Positions 51,998 through 61,428 of a stretch of 64,000 nucleotides of DNA are shown one piece after another (position 1 is the first letter of the stretch; each line of letters begins with the position of its first letter). The notes under the pieces were generated by a model. It saw nothing but the letters and a program-made list of their open reading frames with translations, ran no database searches and was not told the origin of the DNA. The position numbers were made by a program, and so were the translations under genes. Origin of the DNA: an uncultured Porphyromonadaceae bacterium (GTDB taxonomy: Bacteria > Bacteroidota > Bacteroidia > Bacteroidales > Muribaculaceae); assembly GCA_905198125.1 (NCBI GenBank), contig CAJKBH010000005.1:1-64000 (forward strand). The letters run 5' to 3'.

Positions 51998-54193
51998 ATG
52001 GGAAACAAGAATCAGCAGGACAACAAGACAAGGATATACGAGACGCTGAAATATTACTTCGGATTTGATGCCTTCAAGGAGGGTCAGTACGATGTAATCA
52101 ACAATCTTGTGTCGGGTCGCGATGTGTTCGTGCTGATGCCCACGGGCGGCGGCAAGTCGCTGTGCTATCAGCTTCCGGCGCTGATGCTGGAAGGCACCGC
52201 GATAGTGATTTCGCCGCTGATAGCCCTGATGAAGAATCAGGTGGACGCCATACGCGGATATGTGGACCATGAGCGCGTGGCGCATTTCCTTAACTCCACA
52301 TTGTCGAAAAGCGCGGCCGAGAAGGTGCGCGAGGACGTGCGCTCGGGCAAGACCAAGCTGCTGTATGTGGCACCCGAGTCATTGGCCAAAGAGGAAAACG
52401 TGGAGTTTCTGAAAAGCATCAGGATTTCATTCTTTGCCGTGGACGAGGCGCACTGTATCTCGGAATGGGGACACGACTTCCGGCCCGAGTACCGCAAGAT
52501 ACGCCCCATGATCAACGAGATAGGGCAGTTCCCCATCATAGCCCTCACGGCTACGGCCACGCCGAAGGTGCAGCACGACATACAGAAGAACCTCGGCATC
52601 CTGAAGGCGCGTGTGTTCAAGTCGAGCTTCAACCGCAAGAACCTGTATTACGAAGTGCGCCCCAAGACCAAGGACATAGACAAGGACATAATAAAATACA
52701 TACGTCAGCATCCGGGCGAATCGGGAATAGTGTATTGCCTGAGCCGCAAGAAGGTGGAGGAGTTTGCCGAGATGCTGAACATCAACGGCATCACCGCGTT
52801 GCCCTATCACGCCGGCATGGACACCAACCAGCGCGCTCAGAACCAGGATGCGTTTCTCAGCGAGGAAGTGGACGTGATAGTGGCCACCATCGCGTTCGGC
52901 ATGGGCATAGACAAGCCCGACGTACGCTTCGTGATACACTACGACATGCCTAAGAGCCTGGAGGGATATTACCAGGAGACGGGACGTGCCGGACGCGACG
53001 GCGGCGTGGGCAACTGCATCACGTTCTATAGCCGCAAGGACCTGCAGAAACTGGACAAGCTGATGCAGAGCAAGTCGGTGCAGGAGCAGGAGATAGGACA
53101 CCAGCTGCTGCTGGAGACGGCCAACTATGCCGAATCGTCGGTGTGCCGCCGCAAGATACTGCTGCATTATTTCGGCGAGAACTATAACGAGGAAAACTGC
53201 GGCCAGTGCGACAACTGCCGCCACCCGAAGAAGAAGATTGAGGCGACCGAAGGCCTGCTGGCCGTGCTGGAGACCGTGTCGGCCGTGGAACAGCATTTCA
53301 AGTCGGAATACGTGGTGAACATGCTGATAGGGCGCGCCACGGACGAAATAAAGCGCAACGGCCATGACCAGCTGGAGGAATTCGGGGCCCTCGCCGACAT
53401 GGACGAGAAACTGGTGAACACACTGGTGCGTCAGGCCGTGGTGGGCGGATACCTGGAGCGCGACCTGGAGAACTACGGAATACTGAAACTGACGGGACAG
53501 GCCTATAAGTTCATAATGAAGCCCGATAAGTTCGAGATAGTGGAGGATACGGACTATTCGGAAGTGGACAACGACGTTCCGCAGGGACGCGGCAGCTCGG
53601 CGTCCGACCAGGAGCTGTATGCCATCCTGTCCGGGCTGAACAAGGACGTGGCCCGCAAGCACAAGATAAAGCCATACTTGGTGTTCCGCGACCAGAGTCT
53701 TGAGGCCATGGCCACCACTTATCCGCTGACCGACAAGGAACTGCAGGCCATACCCGGTGTAGGCGCCGGTAAGGCGATGAAGTACGGCAAGGCATTCCTG
53801 GAGGTGATACAGCGGTATGTGGAGGAGAACGACATAGAGCGTCCCGACGACATACAGGTGCGCAGCGTGGCCCAGCGCAGCAACACCAAGATACAGATAA
53901 TCCAGGCCATAGACCGGCGCGTGGACCTTGACGAGCTGGCCGACAGTCTCGGGCTGGAGTTCGATGAATTCCTGACGGAGCTGGAATCGATAGTGGAAGC
54001 CGGCACCAAGATAGACATCCGGTACTTCATAGACGAAATCCTGGACGAAGACCAGCAGGAGGATCTCAAGAGCTACTTCATGGAGCTGGAGGAGGACGAC
54101 ATAGAGCTGGCCATACAGGAATTAGGCGCCGATTACGACGAGGAGACCATCCGCCTGGCCCGCGTCAAGTTCATCTCCGACATGGGTAATTAA
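51998..54193 (+). CDS. recQ: ATP-dependent DNA helicase RecQ
   Basis: A 731-aa 3'-5' DNA helicase of recombination and repair. Helicase motif I is MPTGGGKS (Lys53) and motif II is DEAH (149-152); motif VI is QETGRAGRDG. The zinc-binding site shows CRRKILLHYFGENYNEENCGQCDNC, then a winged-helix RQC region, then an HRDC domain at about residues 525-610 (ATTYPLTDKELQAIPGVGAGKAMKYG). A C-terminal extension of about 100 acidic residues follows. Length and domain order are typical for Bacteroidota RecQ. Own promoter and terminator. Confidence 0.96.
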   Translation: MGNKNQQDNKTRIYETLKYYFGFDAFKEGQYDVINNLVSGRDVFVLMPTGGGKSLCYQLPALMLEGTAIVISPLIALMKNQVDAIRGYVDHERVAHFLNSTLSKSAAEKVREDVRSGKTKLLYVAPESLAKEENVEFLKSIRISFFAVDEAHCISEWGHDFRPEYRKIRPMINEIGQFPIIALTATATPKVQHDIQKNLGILKARVFKSSFNRKNLYYEVRPKTKDIDKDIIKYIRQHPGESGIVYCLSRKKVEEFAEMLNINGITALPYHAGMDTNQRAQNQDAFLSEEVDVIVATIAFGMGIDKPDVRFVIHYDMPKSLEGYYQETGRAGRDGGVGNCITFYSRKDLQKLDKLMQSKSVQEQEIGHQLLLETANYAESSVCRRKILLHYFGENYNEENCGQCDNCRHPKKKIEATEGLLAVLETVSAVEQHFKSEYVVNMLIGRATDEIKRNGHDQLEEFGALADMDEKLVNTLVRQAVVGGYLERDLENYGILKLTGQAYKFIMKPDKFEIVEDTDYSEVDNDVPQGRGSSASDQELYAILSGLNKDVARKHKIKPYLVFRDQSLEAMATTYPLTDKELQAIPGVGAGKAMKYGKAFLEVIQRYVEENDIERPDDIQVRSVAQRSNTKIQIIQAIDRRVDLDELADSLGLEFDEFLTELESIVEAGTKIDIRYFIDEILDEDQQEDLKSYFMELEEDDIELAIQELGADYDEETIRLARVKFISDMGN

Positions 54194-54241
54194 GGAATAG
54201 ATTCTGATAAAAGGGCCAAAAGGGCCAATAATATACTATAT

Positions 54242-54285
54242 AAGAGTTCCCCGATTGCAAATAGCAATCGGGGAACTCTTATTTT
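54242..54285. terminator. terminator of recQ
   Basis: AAGAGTTCCCCGATTGC (54242-54258) pairs perfectly with its complement at 54264-54280, a 17-bp stem with a 5-nt loop, followed by ATTTTAT. One of the strongest terminators in the window. Confidence 0.92.
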
Positions 54286-54366
54286 ATGAATATTTTCAAT
54301 AATATTGGTCAATATGGAATAATAATGGCCAAAAAGGTGTAGCATTCGGAAAGAATGTGTTAAAAA

Positions 54367-54398
54367 TTTGTAAATAAAATTAATGTAACTTATCTTTG
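54367..54398 (+). promoter_or_regulatory. promoter of the 1562-aa surface protein gene
   Basis: TTTG (54367-54370), 20 bp, TATCTTTG (54391-54398). Full consensus. The leader of about 90 nt contains GATATACG-type words twice. Confidence 0.82.
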
Positions 54399-54494
54399 TG
54401 ACCATCAATGTCCTATAGATATACGAATTGATATACGTAACGGAACCTTTATTGGACCGAATCGACACACCAACATAAACCTAATCTAAAAAGT

Positions 54495-57400
54495 ATGAGA
54501 AAGCGTATTCTTACTCGATCAATGATGATCGCTACGCTGCTCGGTATGGCCACGGTCGTCACTCCGACCATGACGGGCCAGACCACGGATGTAGGTGCTG
54601 TTTCCCCCGACCATTCCACTGAATGGAGCGGAGGCAAGGCACGGCCTCAACGCAACGTATTCGAGCGAACCAACGTCGGAGCAACGGAAACCGAAGGTAT
54701 CCGGCTTGGCGGTCGCCTCCTCTCGGAAGTGTACGGAGGACGGACCCTCAAGACCCGCAAACTTCCGAACGGCAATCCGGGCAACATGCAGAAGGCCCAG
54801 GGCAGGCCTGATTTCGTGGCCATGTCCAAGGTGGGTTACGCCGCCGTGCAGTTCGAGGGCACAATAGGCACGGCATTTCAGACCAAGAACTATGTGGCCA
54901 AGCTGCCGATGACCACCGCTCCCGGCGAGCAGCTTGAGCGGGCGCTGGGATATATCAGCAACGACTACTACGGATGCTTCAACGTAGGCAACAACTATAT
55001 CGCCAACGGTGTGAACGGCAATGCCGACGCTACGCAGATCTGGAGCGTGAACTGGCAGATGTACAACGCCGACACCTGGATGTCATGGGGTTCCAGCCGT
55101 CTCGATACGTCCAAAGCCGTGGTGATGTACGATACGGCGTACGACCCGACGCAGGATAATGTGGTGTACGGCTGGATGGCCAAGCTACCCGCCAACAACG
55201 ACAACACCGGCTGGTACATGCTTGACATGACTGTGCCTTCGTTCACGTTGATAGCGCAGCCTCAGATAGCTGTGCGCGGCGTGGCCTGCTCCGACCAGGG
55301 ACAGTACTATGCCATTGACGCCGACGGCAAGCTGTACAAGGTGGCCAAGACCACCGGCGAGTTCACCGAGGTGGGCAATACCGGCGCCAAGTCGGAATTC
55401 CGCACCACGGCTGCCTACGACGAGCTGTCGGGAATGATATTCTACGTCACGGTCAATGAGGAGGGTTCGTCGCTCTACCGCATAGATCCTGCTACGGCTG
55501 TCGGAACGAAGGTCTATGACTTTCCGCAGCTTCTGCAGCTGACCAACCTTTATTTCCCGCCGCGCGAGGCCAGGGACAAGGCTCCGGCCATGCCCGAGAA
55601 CATGACTGTGAACTTCCCGCAGGGATCGCTCACCGGCGCCGTGGAATTTGACATCCCGGCCATGACCTACGACGACGAGCCGGCCGAAGGACGCCTGGCG
55701 TATAAGGTGATGTTTACCTGGACGGCCAACAGTCAGACCGGCGAAAAGGAGTCCAAGGAATTCACCGGTTCTGCGGCATACGGCGAACATGTGGCCGAGA
55801 CCGTCACCCTGCCGGCCGCAAGAAGATACGACATCAAGGTGTGCTGCACCAACGAGGCGGGCACCGGTCCCTGGACCAAGACGATCACGAAGTATCTCGG
55901 TCCGGATGCTCCCGACACCCCGTATAGTTTCAAGGGCGTATACGAGGACGGCAAATGGAAGCTGACCTGGGGCGCGCATTCGACGACAGGCTCCAACGGC
56001 GGCGACATCGACCCCAACACGGTGCAGTATATCCTTACGTTCATGCCCGAGGGACGACAGATAATCACCGAACCCGGCGCCACGTCGTACGAGGAAGAAA
56101 TGGCCGAGCCCAAGGAGTTCGCCAAGTATTACTGGACATGTCAGGCTCAGTTGGGAGAAGTAAAGGCATCCAACATCCGTTCCACCGACAAAGTGGGCCT
56201 CGGCAACATCTATCCATACTGGTCGGACGACCTCACTTCATACACGAACTCGACGAAGAAGGACGCCCTCTCCGGATTCCAGGTGCTGGACCTGGCTGAG
56301 AAGCACGGCGACTGGTCATGGGTATCACCCCAATGGATCAATCATGCGCACTGGCGCGGTGTCGACGAAGACAGCTATCTGGTGTTCCCCAAGGTGTACC
56401 TTTACGGTGGCCGTTACTATACCTTCAACTTTACGGCCGGAAAATACGGCAGTGCCTATGGTAATCCCGAAATACGTGTCGTGATGGGTACGGCTCCCAC
56501 CGAAGAAGGCCTCAACGAGAAGGTGCTGATGGAAAATACCGCTCTGACCAAGGTGGCAAGTTATGTGAACCGTGGCGAGACCGGCGAAAAATATTCCGTA
56601 TCGTTCATGCCCGAGCATGACGGCGTATATTACCTTGCCATCCATCACTGCAACAAGGACGATGGATCCGTAAAGGGAAATGCAGGACTCTACAACCTCC
56701 GAGTGGGAGGATTCGAGATCACGTCTCCGATCATTCCCGGTGCTCCGAAGGAAGTGATCAACCTCGCAGCCACTCCCGACGTGGACGGCGGTAAGTCGGT
56801 GACCCTGTCATTCACGTGTCCGCGTGAAAATATGGGCGGCACGGCCCTGATGGGCATGACGCGCGCAGAAATCAAGCGCGGCGACCTGATGGTGGCCGAC
56901 GTGCCCCTGACAGGCTCCACGTTCAAGTGGCTCGATTCCGAACCGGCTATGGGTGACAACTCATATACCGTGACTCCGTACAACAATGACGGCGCAGGCA
57001 ATCCCACGACTGTCAGCTGCTATGTCGGCATGACGGTTCCGGCCGACGTGGCCGAGCTGAAGGCCGAGGAGACCGAGACCAAGGGTACGGTCAAGCTGAC
57101 CTGGACCGCGGTTGAAAAGGATAAGAACGGCAAGAACGCCCAGAACGTGCGGTATGCCATAGTCCGCAACATCGGCGGCGAAAACGAGATCGTGGCCGAG
57201 AACCTGAAAACTACCGAATATACCGACAAGGTCACCGACGGCGAGCAGACGATGGCCGTATATGGCGTGAAGGCAGTCACGGCCGAAGGCGTCAGCGACA
57301 ACTGGGCCGCCTCCAAGACACTGCTTCTCGGCAATGCATACAACACTCCCTATGTGGAGAGCATCAACCAGGGCGAGCCTTCGTCGCTGCTGATAGCCGA

Positions 57401-59183
57401 GGCCTCAAGCAGCTACGGCCGCTGGGAACTGTTCTACGACGACGATCTGGCCGGAGTTGAATCCGTGGACCATGACAACGGTTTCATCGGCTTCAATTCG
57501 CAGATTTCCGGCACGCAGGGCGCGTTGACCACAGGACGCATCGCCGTGCCCAAGGAACTGGAGAACCCCGTGTTCACGTTCTATTACTTCCTGATGCCTC
57601 AGGGACGCAACACCATCGACGTCCTGATCCGCACCGACGACAATCCGGAGTATCAGCATCTATATACCTTCACGGCCGGTCCCGACGGACCCGGATGGCA
57701 GGTATGCGCCGTCGACATGAAGCCGTTCCTGGGCAAGACAGTAAGGATGACCCTGCTGGTCAGCACCGTATCGCACACCTTTACCCTGATAGACCGTCTG
57801 GCCCTGCAGCGCATGGCTGACGTGGACATGAACAACGTTACGATAGCGGCTCCGGCCAAATCCGGTCTGAACGAGGAGGTGGAAGTGACCGTAGGATTCA
57901 TGAACGCCGCCCTCAAGCCCGCCAAGGACTATACCGTAGAGCTGATGCGTAACGGAGAGAAGATCGACGAAATCGCAGGCGAGGAGTTAGGCATCTGCGA
58001 GCGTGGCGGCGTTACATTCACGGATGTGATTCCGCAGACAGCCGGCGATATCGTGGAATACGAAGCAAAGGTTGTGATCGCAGGCGATGAGAACGAAGCC
58101 GACAACTGCAGCCGCAAGGCCGCCGTGGTGACGGTGATCAAGCCTGAACTGCCTGTCGCCACCGCCCTGAAGGCCGATCGTTCCTCCGAGACCGAGGTAA
58201 TCCTCCAGTGGACAGCTCCCGATATGGACACACGTCCGCTCGAGACCGTGACCGAAGGATTCGAAGGCCACAAGACCGGCGACAAGGACATAGCCGGCTG
58301 GATCAACCTGGACCGCGACGGCCGAGCCATCGGATTCGGCGGTTCGTCCAACATCGAGTTCCCCGGACTGGTCAAGGACGAAAGCCCGGCACCCTGGCTG
58401 GCCGTGAACGACACGGAGAACAACTGCGATCCCGCTCATGGCGGCAACGTATTCATGGGCGCATGCTATCTGACCGACCGGAGCACCAACGACGACTGGC
58501 TGATCTCGCCCGAACTGTCGGGCAAGGCGCAGACCATCTCGCTGTGGGCTAAGTCATACACCAATTTCTACGGCGGCGACCGTATCGAGGTGCTCTATTC
58601 CATGAGCGGCACTGATCCCAAGGATTTCGAGGAGGCATTCAGCTATCCCTACGTGCCGGTGGCCTGGACGGAGTGCAAGGTAGACCTTCCGGAAGGCGCC
58701 AGGCATTTCGCCATCCGCTGCACCTCGATCTATCAGATCATGCTTTGCGTGGACGACGTTACCTACAGTCCCAAGGGAGCAGCATTGGTGGCTATGGACC
58801 TGTTGGGCTATAACATCTGGCGTGACGGCAAGCGAGTAAACGAGCAGCCTGTGACCGACACCAACTTCAAGGACAACGTGCCTGCCAACGAGGTGTACAA
58901 CTACCAGGTGACGGCAGTGTACGACCGTGGCGAGTCTGCAGCCTGCAATGCCGTGAGTGCCGGTAAGTATTCGTCTGTCGGCAATATCGGCGTGGACGGC
59001 GCATCGGTGTACGTAAGTGACGGCGCCATCGTGGTGGAGAATGCCGGCGACAGCCCGGTAAGCATCAGCCGCGTGGACGGAAGCGTGGTTTACACAGGCC
59101 GTGGCGATGCCCGTGTCGATGTGTCCGGCGCAGTCTACATCGTCACCGTCGGAACGAAAGCCGTCAAAGTGATGGTGCGTTGA
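54495..59183 (+). CDS. large multidomain surface adhesin-like protein with sorting-signal-like C-terminus
   Basis: A 1562-aa exported protein (signal around MMIATLLGMATVVTPTMT). Beta-propeller-like repeats at about 90-350 (TGWYMLDMTVPSFTLIAQPQ; YYAIDADGKLYKV) are followed by fibronectin III-like modules (about 480-560, 755-860, 860-950). Two concanavalin-like choice-of-anchor J/cleaved-adhesin modules follow, at about 955-1105 and 1252-1425 (VTEGFEGHKTGDKDIAGWIN; DDWLISPELSGKAQTISLWA), then a last FnIII-like module. The final 65 residues (ISRVDGSVVYTGRGDARVDV, then GAVYIVTVGTKAVKVMVR) resemble a type IX sorting domain. Similar modules occur in gingipain adhesins. No protease catalytic motif is seen. 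Confidence 0.78.
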   Translation: MRKRILTRSMMIATLLGMATVVTPTMTGQTTDVGAVSPDHSTEWSGGKARPQRNVFERTNVGATETEGIRLGGRLLSEVYGGRTLKTRKLPNGNPGNMQKAQGRPDFVAMSKVGYAAVQFEGTIGTAFQTKNYVAKLPMTTAPGEQLERALGYISNDYYGCFNVGNNYIANGVNGNADATQIWSVNWQMYNADTWMSWGSSRLDTSKAVVMYDTAYDPTQDNVVYGWMAKLPANNDNTGWYMLDMTVPSFTLIAQPQIAVRGVACSDQGQYYAIDADGKLYKVAKTTGEFTEVGNTGAKSEFRTTAAYDELSGMIFYVTVNEEGSSLYRIDPATAVGTKVYDFPQLLQLTNLYFPPREARDKAPAMPENMTVNFPQGSLTGAVEFDIPAMTYDDEPAEGRLAYKVMFTWTANSQTGEKESKEFTGSAAYGEHVAETVTLPAARRYDIKVCCTNEAGTGPWTKTITKYLGPDAPDTPYSFKGVYEDGKWKLTWGAHSTTGSNGGDIDPNTVQYILTFMPEGRQIITEPGATSYEEEMAEPKEFAKYYWTCQAQLGEVKASNIRSTDKVGLGNIYPYWSDDLTSYTNSTKKDALSGFQVLDLAEKHGDWSWVSPQWINHAHWRGVDEDSYLVFPKVYLYGGRYYTFNFTAGKYGSAYGNPEIRVVMGTAPTEEGLNEKVLMENTALTKVASYVNRGETGEKYSVSFMPEHDGVYYLAIHHCNKDDGSVKGNAGLYNLRVGGFEITSPIIPGAPKEVINLAATPDVDGGKSVTLSFTCPRENMGGTALMGMTRAEIKRGDLMVADVPLTGSTFKWLDSEPAMGDNSYTVTPYNNDGAGNPTTVSCYVGMTVPADVAELKAEETETKGTVKLTWTAVEKDKNGKNAQNVRYAIVRNIGGENEIVAENLKTTEYTDKVTDGEQTMAVYGVKAVTAEGVSDNWAASKTLLLGNAYNTPYVESINQGEPSSLLIAEASSSYGRWELFYDDDLAGVESVDHDNGFIGFNSQISGTQGALTTGRIAVPKELENPVFTFYYFLMPQGRNTIDVLIRTDDNPEYQHLYTFTAGPDGPGWQVCAVDMKPFLGKTVRMTLLVSTVSHTFTLIDRLALQRMADVDMNNVTIAAPAKSGLNEEVEVTVGFMNAALKPAKDYTVELMRNGEKIDEIAGEELGICERGGVTFTDVIPQTAGDIVEYEAKVVIAGDENEADNCSRKAAVVTVIKPELPVATALKADRSSETEVILQWTAPDMDTRPLETVTEGFEGHKTGDKDIAGWINLDRDGRAIGFGGSSNIEFPGLVKDESPAPWLAVNDTENNCDPAHGGNVFMGACYLTDRSTNDDWLISPELSGKAQTISLWAKSYTNFYGGDRIEVLYSMSGTDPKDFEEAFSYPYVPVAWTECKVDLPEGARHFAIRCTSIYQIMLCVDDVTYSPKGAALVAMDLLGYNIWRDGKRVNEQPVTDTNFKDNVPANEVYNYQVTAVYDRGESAACNAVSAGKYSSVGNIGVDGASVYVSDGAIVVENAGDSPVSISRVDGSVVYTGRGDARVDVSGAVYIVTVGTKAVKVMVR

Positions 59184-59207
59184 TTCATCCTGATTAATTT
59201 GCTTAAT

Positions 59208-59248
59208 AAAGCGCGTCCGTAAATTTGCGGGCGCGCTTTAAAAATAAT
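59208..59248 (+). terminator. terminator after the surface protein gene
   Basis: AAAGCGCGTCCG (59208-59219) pairs with CGGGCGCGCTTT (59228-59239) with one G-T pair; A/T-rich DNA follows. Its loop is TAAATTTG, which by itself matches a -7 box. Confidence 0.85.
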
Positions 59249-59340
59249 TTAATGTAGAATACGTTTAAGAAAAGTGGGGAATCACAACCCCGTGCTTAAT
59301 ACATATCGCACACAAAGAAACAACATTCTTAACAACTAAG

Positions 59341-61266
59341 ATGAAAAAACCGATATTGACCGGAGTGGGGCTCGCCGCCGTATTGGCAGCGTTTGCCGCC
59401 AAGGACCCGGTAATCATGACCATCAACGGCGAGGACGTGACCAAGTCGGAGTTCGAGTATCTGTACAATAAGAACAGTCAGCAGCAGATCAATCCCCAGA
59501 CGCTTGACGAATATGTGGAGATGTTCAAACTGTACAAGATGAAGGTAGCCGACGCCAAGGCAGCGGGACTTGATACAATAGCCTCGTTCCGCAAGGAGAC
59601 CGAGCAGTACAAGCACGATCTGGCCCTGCCGTATCTGGCGGATTCAGTGTATCTGAACAAGCTCGTGGACGAAGCATACGCACGTTCGCTCAAGGAGGCC
59701 GAGGCCAAGCATATAATGTTTTTCAAGAGCCCGAAGCCGGAACAGAACGTGCGGATGAAGGCCAAGGCCGACAGCCTGAAGCAGGTGCTGGACAACGGCG
59801 GCGACTTCGAGGCGCTGGCCCGACAGTATTCGCAGGACAAGCGCAGCGCCATGCATGGCGGCACGATGGGCTACATCATAGCCGGTCAGTATCCATACAG
59901 CTTCGAGGTGACGGCGTTCGGCACTCCCGAAGGGGAAATATCCGATGTCATTGAGAGTCCTCAGGGCTATCATATACTGAAGGGCGGCCACAAACGCGAT
60001 GCCCGCGGTAAGGTCAAGGTGTCGCACATCCTGAAACTGGCCCGTCAGGAATCCGACCGGGCCCGTGCCAAGGCTCAGATTGACAGTCTGTATCAGGTTG
60101 TGACTGCCAATCCCGGGAAATTCAACGAAATAGCCTCGGCCAACAGCGAGGATCCCGGCAGCGCCCGTCAGGGCGGCCAGCTTCCCTGGTTCGGTGCCGG
60201 CGAGATGGTAGAGGAATTCGACTCCGCCTCGTTTGCTCTGAAGAAGGGCGAGATCAGCAAGCCCGTGCGCACCGCGTACGGCTATCATATCATCATGAAG
60301 CAGGACGAGCGCGGCCCGCAGCCCAGGGAGGCCATCAAGAAGCAGACCCTGGCACGCATGAGCAGTCCGCAGGACGAGCGTTACAAGCTGATACAGAAAC
60401 ATCAGACCGAGCGTTTCGCCGCCAAGCATAAGGCGCAGATAAACCAGTCTAACTTTAAGGCTGTGAACGATTACGTAGCAGAGAACGGTATCGACTCCCT
60501 GTTCTATGCAAAATGGCTGGGCAATGACGGCAACATCACCCTGATGACCGCCGACGGCAACAAATACACCGTGGCTGATTTCGTGGCAAAGTTTAACGGC
60601 GCCAAACAGTCGAATCCCGTTGTCGCCAAGGAAATAATCGACGCTAACCTGGATTCATGGATGAACGGGGTGCTCACCGGCCTGGAGGAGGACGCTCTGG
60701 CCAAGACCGAGCCCGACTACCGCAATCTGCTGAAGGAATATGTGGACGGAAGCCTGCTGTATGAGGTCAGCGTTCAGAAAGTGTGGGACAAGGCCGCCAA
60801 GGACATTCCCGGACTGGAGAAGTATTTCGCGGAGAATCGTTTCAAATATAAATGGGACAAGCCTCATGCCAAGGGCATCTTCGTGCAGGCGGCAAATGAT
60901 TCGGTAGCAGCGGCTGTAAAGGAATTTGCAAAGAATCTGAAAGAGGATGACATCGCTCCGGCGCTCCGCATGAAATTCAAAGGCCAGGTAGTCACGGAGA
61001 AGATACTGGTTCCCAAAGGAAGCAACGCGATGGTGGATTACGTAGCCTTCGACGGTCCCGTCACCAAGAGTTCGATTGAGAAATATCCGGTGATTTTCAT
61101 GCTCAACAAGCGTATACTGAACGTGCCCGAAGAAATGAACGATGTAAAGGGTCAGGTCACCAGCGACTACCAGAATATGTTCCAGGAGCAATGGGAGAAC
61201 GAGCTTCGCAGTAAATACGACGTGAAGGTCAACCGGAAGGTGCTGAAATCCGTCAACAGGAAATAA
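59341..61266 (+). CDS. periplasmic foldase with two parvulin domains (SurA/PpiD type)
   Basis: A 641-aa exported peptidyl-prolyl isomerase. A short hydrophobic start (MKKPILTGVGLAAVLAAFAA) is followed by a SurA-like N-terminal chaperone helix region (VITMTINGEDV-like, VTKSEFEYLYNKNSQQQ). Parvulin domain 1 is at about 122-210 (AKHIMF, then GGTMGYIIAGQYPYSFEV, then GYHILKGG), and domain 2 at about 227-320 (VSHILKL, then GGQLPWFGAGEMVEEFD, then YGYHIIMK). The C-terminal 300 residues have no known catalytic motif. It helps fold outer-membrane and secreted proteins, possibly including the adjacent surface protein. Single gene between two terminators. Confidence 0.9.
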   Translation: MKKPILTGVGLAAVLAAFAAKDPVIMTINGEDVTKSEFEYLYNKNSQQQINPQTLDEYVEMFKLYKMKVADAKAAGLDTIASFRKETEQYKHDLALPYLADSVYLNKLVDEAYARSLKEAEAKHIMFFKSPKPEQNVRMKAKADSLKQVLDNGGDFEALARQYSQDKRSAMHGGTMGYIIAGQYPYSFEVTAFGTPEGEISDVIESPQGYHILKGGHKRDARGKVKVSHILKLARQESDRARAKAQIDSLYQVVTANPGKFNEIASANSEDPGSARQGGQLPWFGAGEMVEEFDSASFALKKGEISKPVRTAYGYHIIMKQDERGPQPREAIKKQTLARMSSPQDERYKLIQKHQTERFAAKHKAQINQSNFKAVNDYVAENGIDSLFYAKWLGNDGNITLMTADGNKYTVADFVAKFNGAKQSNPVVAKEIIDANLDSWMNGVLTGLEEDALAKTEPDYRNLLKEYVDGSLLYEVSVQKVWDKAAKDIPGLEKYFAENRFKYKWDKPHAKGIFVQAANDSVAAAVKEFAKNLKEDDIAPALRMKFKGQVVTEKILVPKGSNAMVDYVAFDGPVTKSSIEKYPVIFMLNKRILNVPEEMNDVKGQVTSDYQNMFQEQWENELRSKYDVKVNRKVLKSVNRK

Positions 61267-61299
61267 ATATACCGACGAATTACAAAATAGGATTATAAC

Positions 61300-61333
61300 A
61301 GGGGCGTGCCGGGCGGTGCGCCCCTGATTATTT
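61300..61333 (+). terminator. terminator after the foldase gene
   Basis: AGGGGCG (61300-61306) pairs with CGCCCCT (61319-61325), followed by GATTATTTT. The loop itself is GC-rich. Confidence 0.75.
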
Positions 61334-61428
61334 TGGAAATATGTTGTAAAACATAAAAATTTATTTGGAGCGGAGGGAAATGAGTGTTAATTTTACACCC
61401 ATAAAACAATTAACACTAATTTTCAGCC

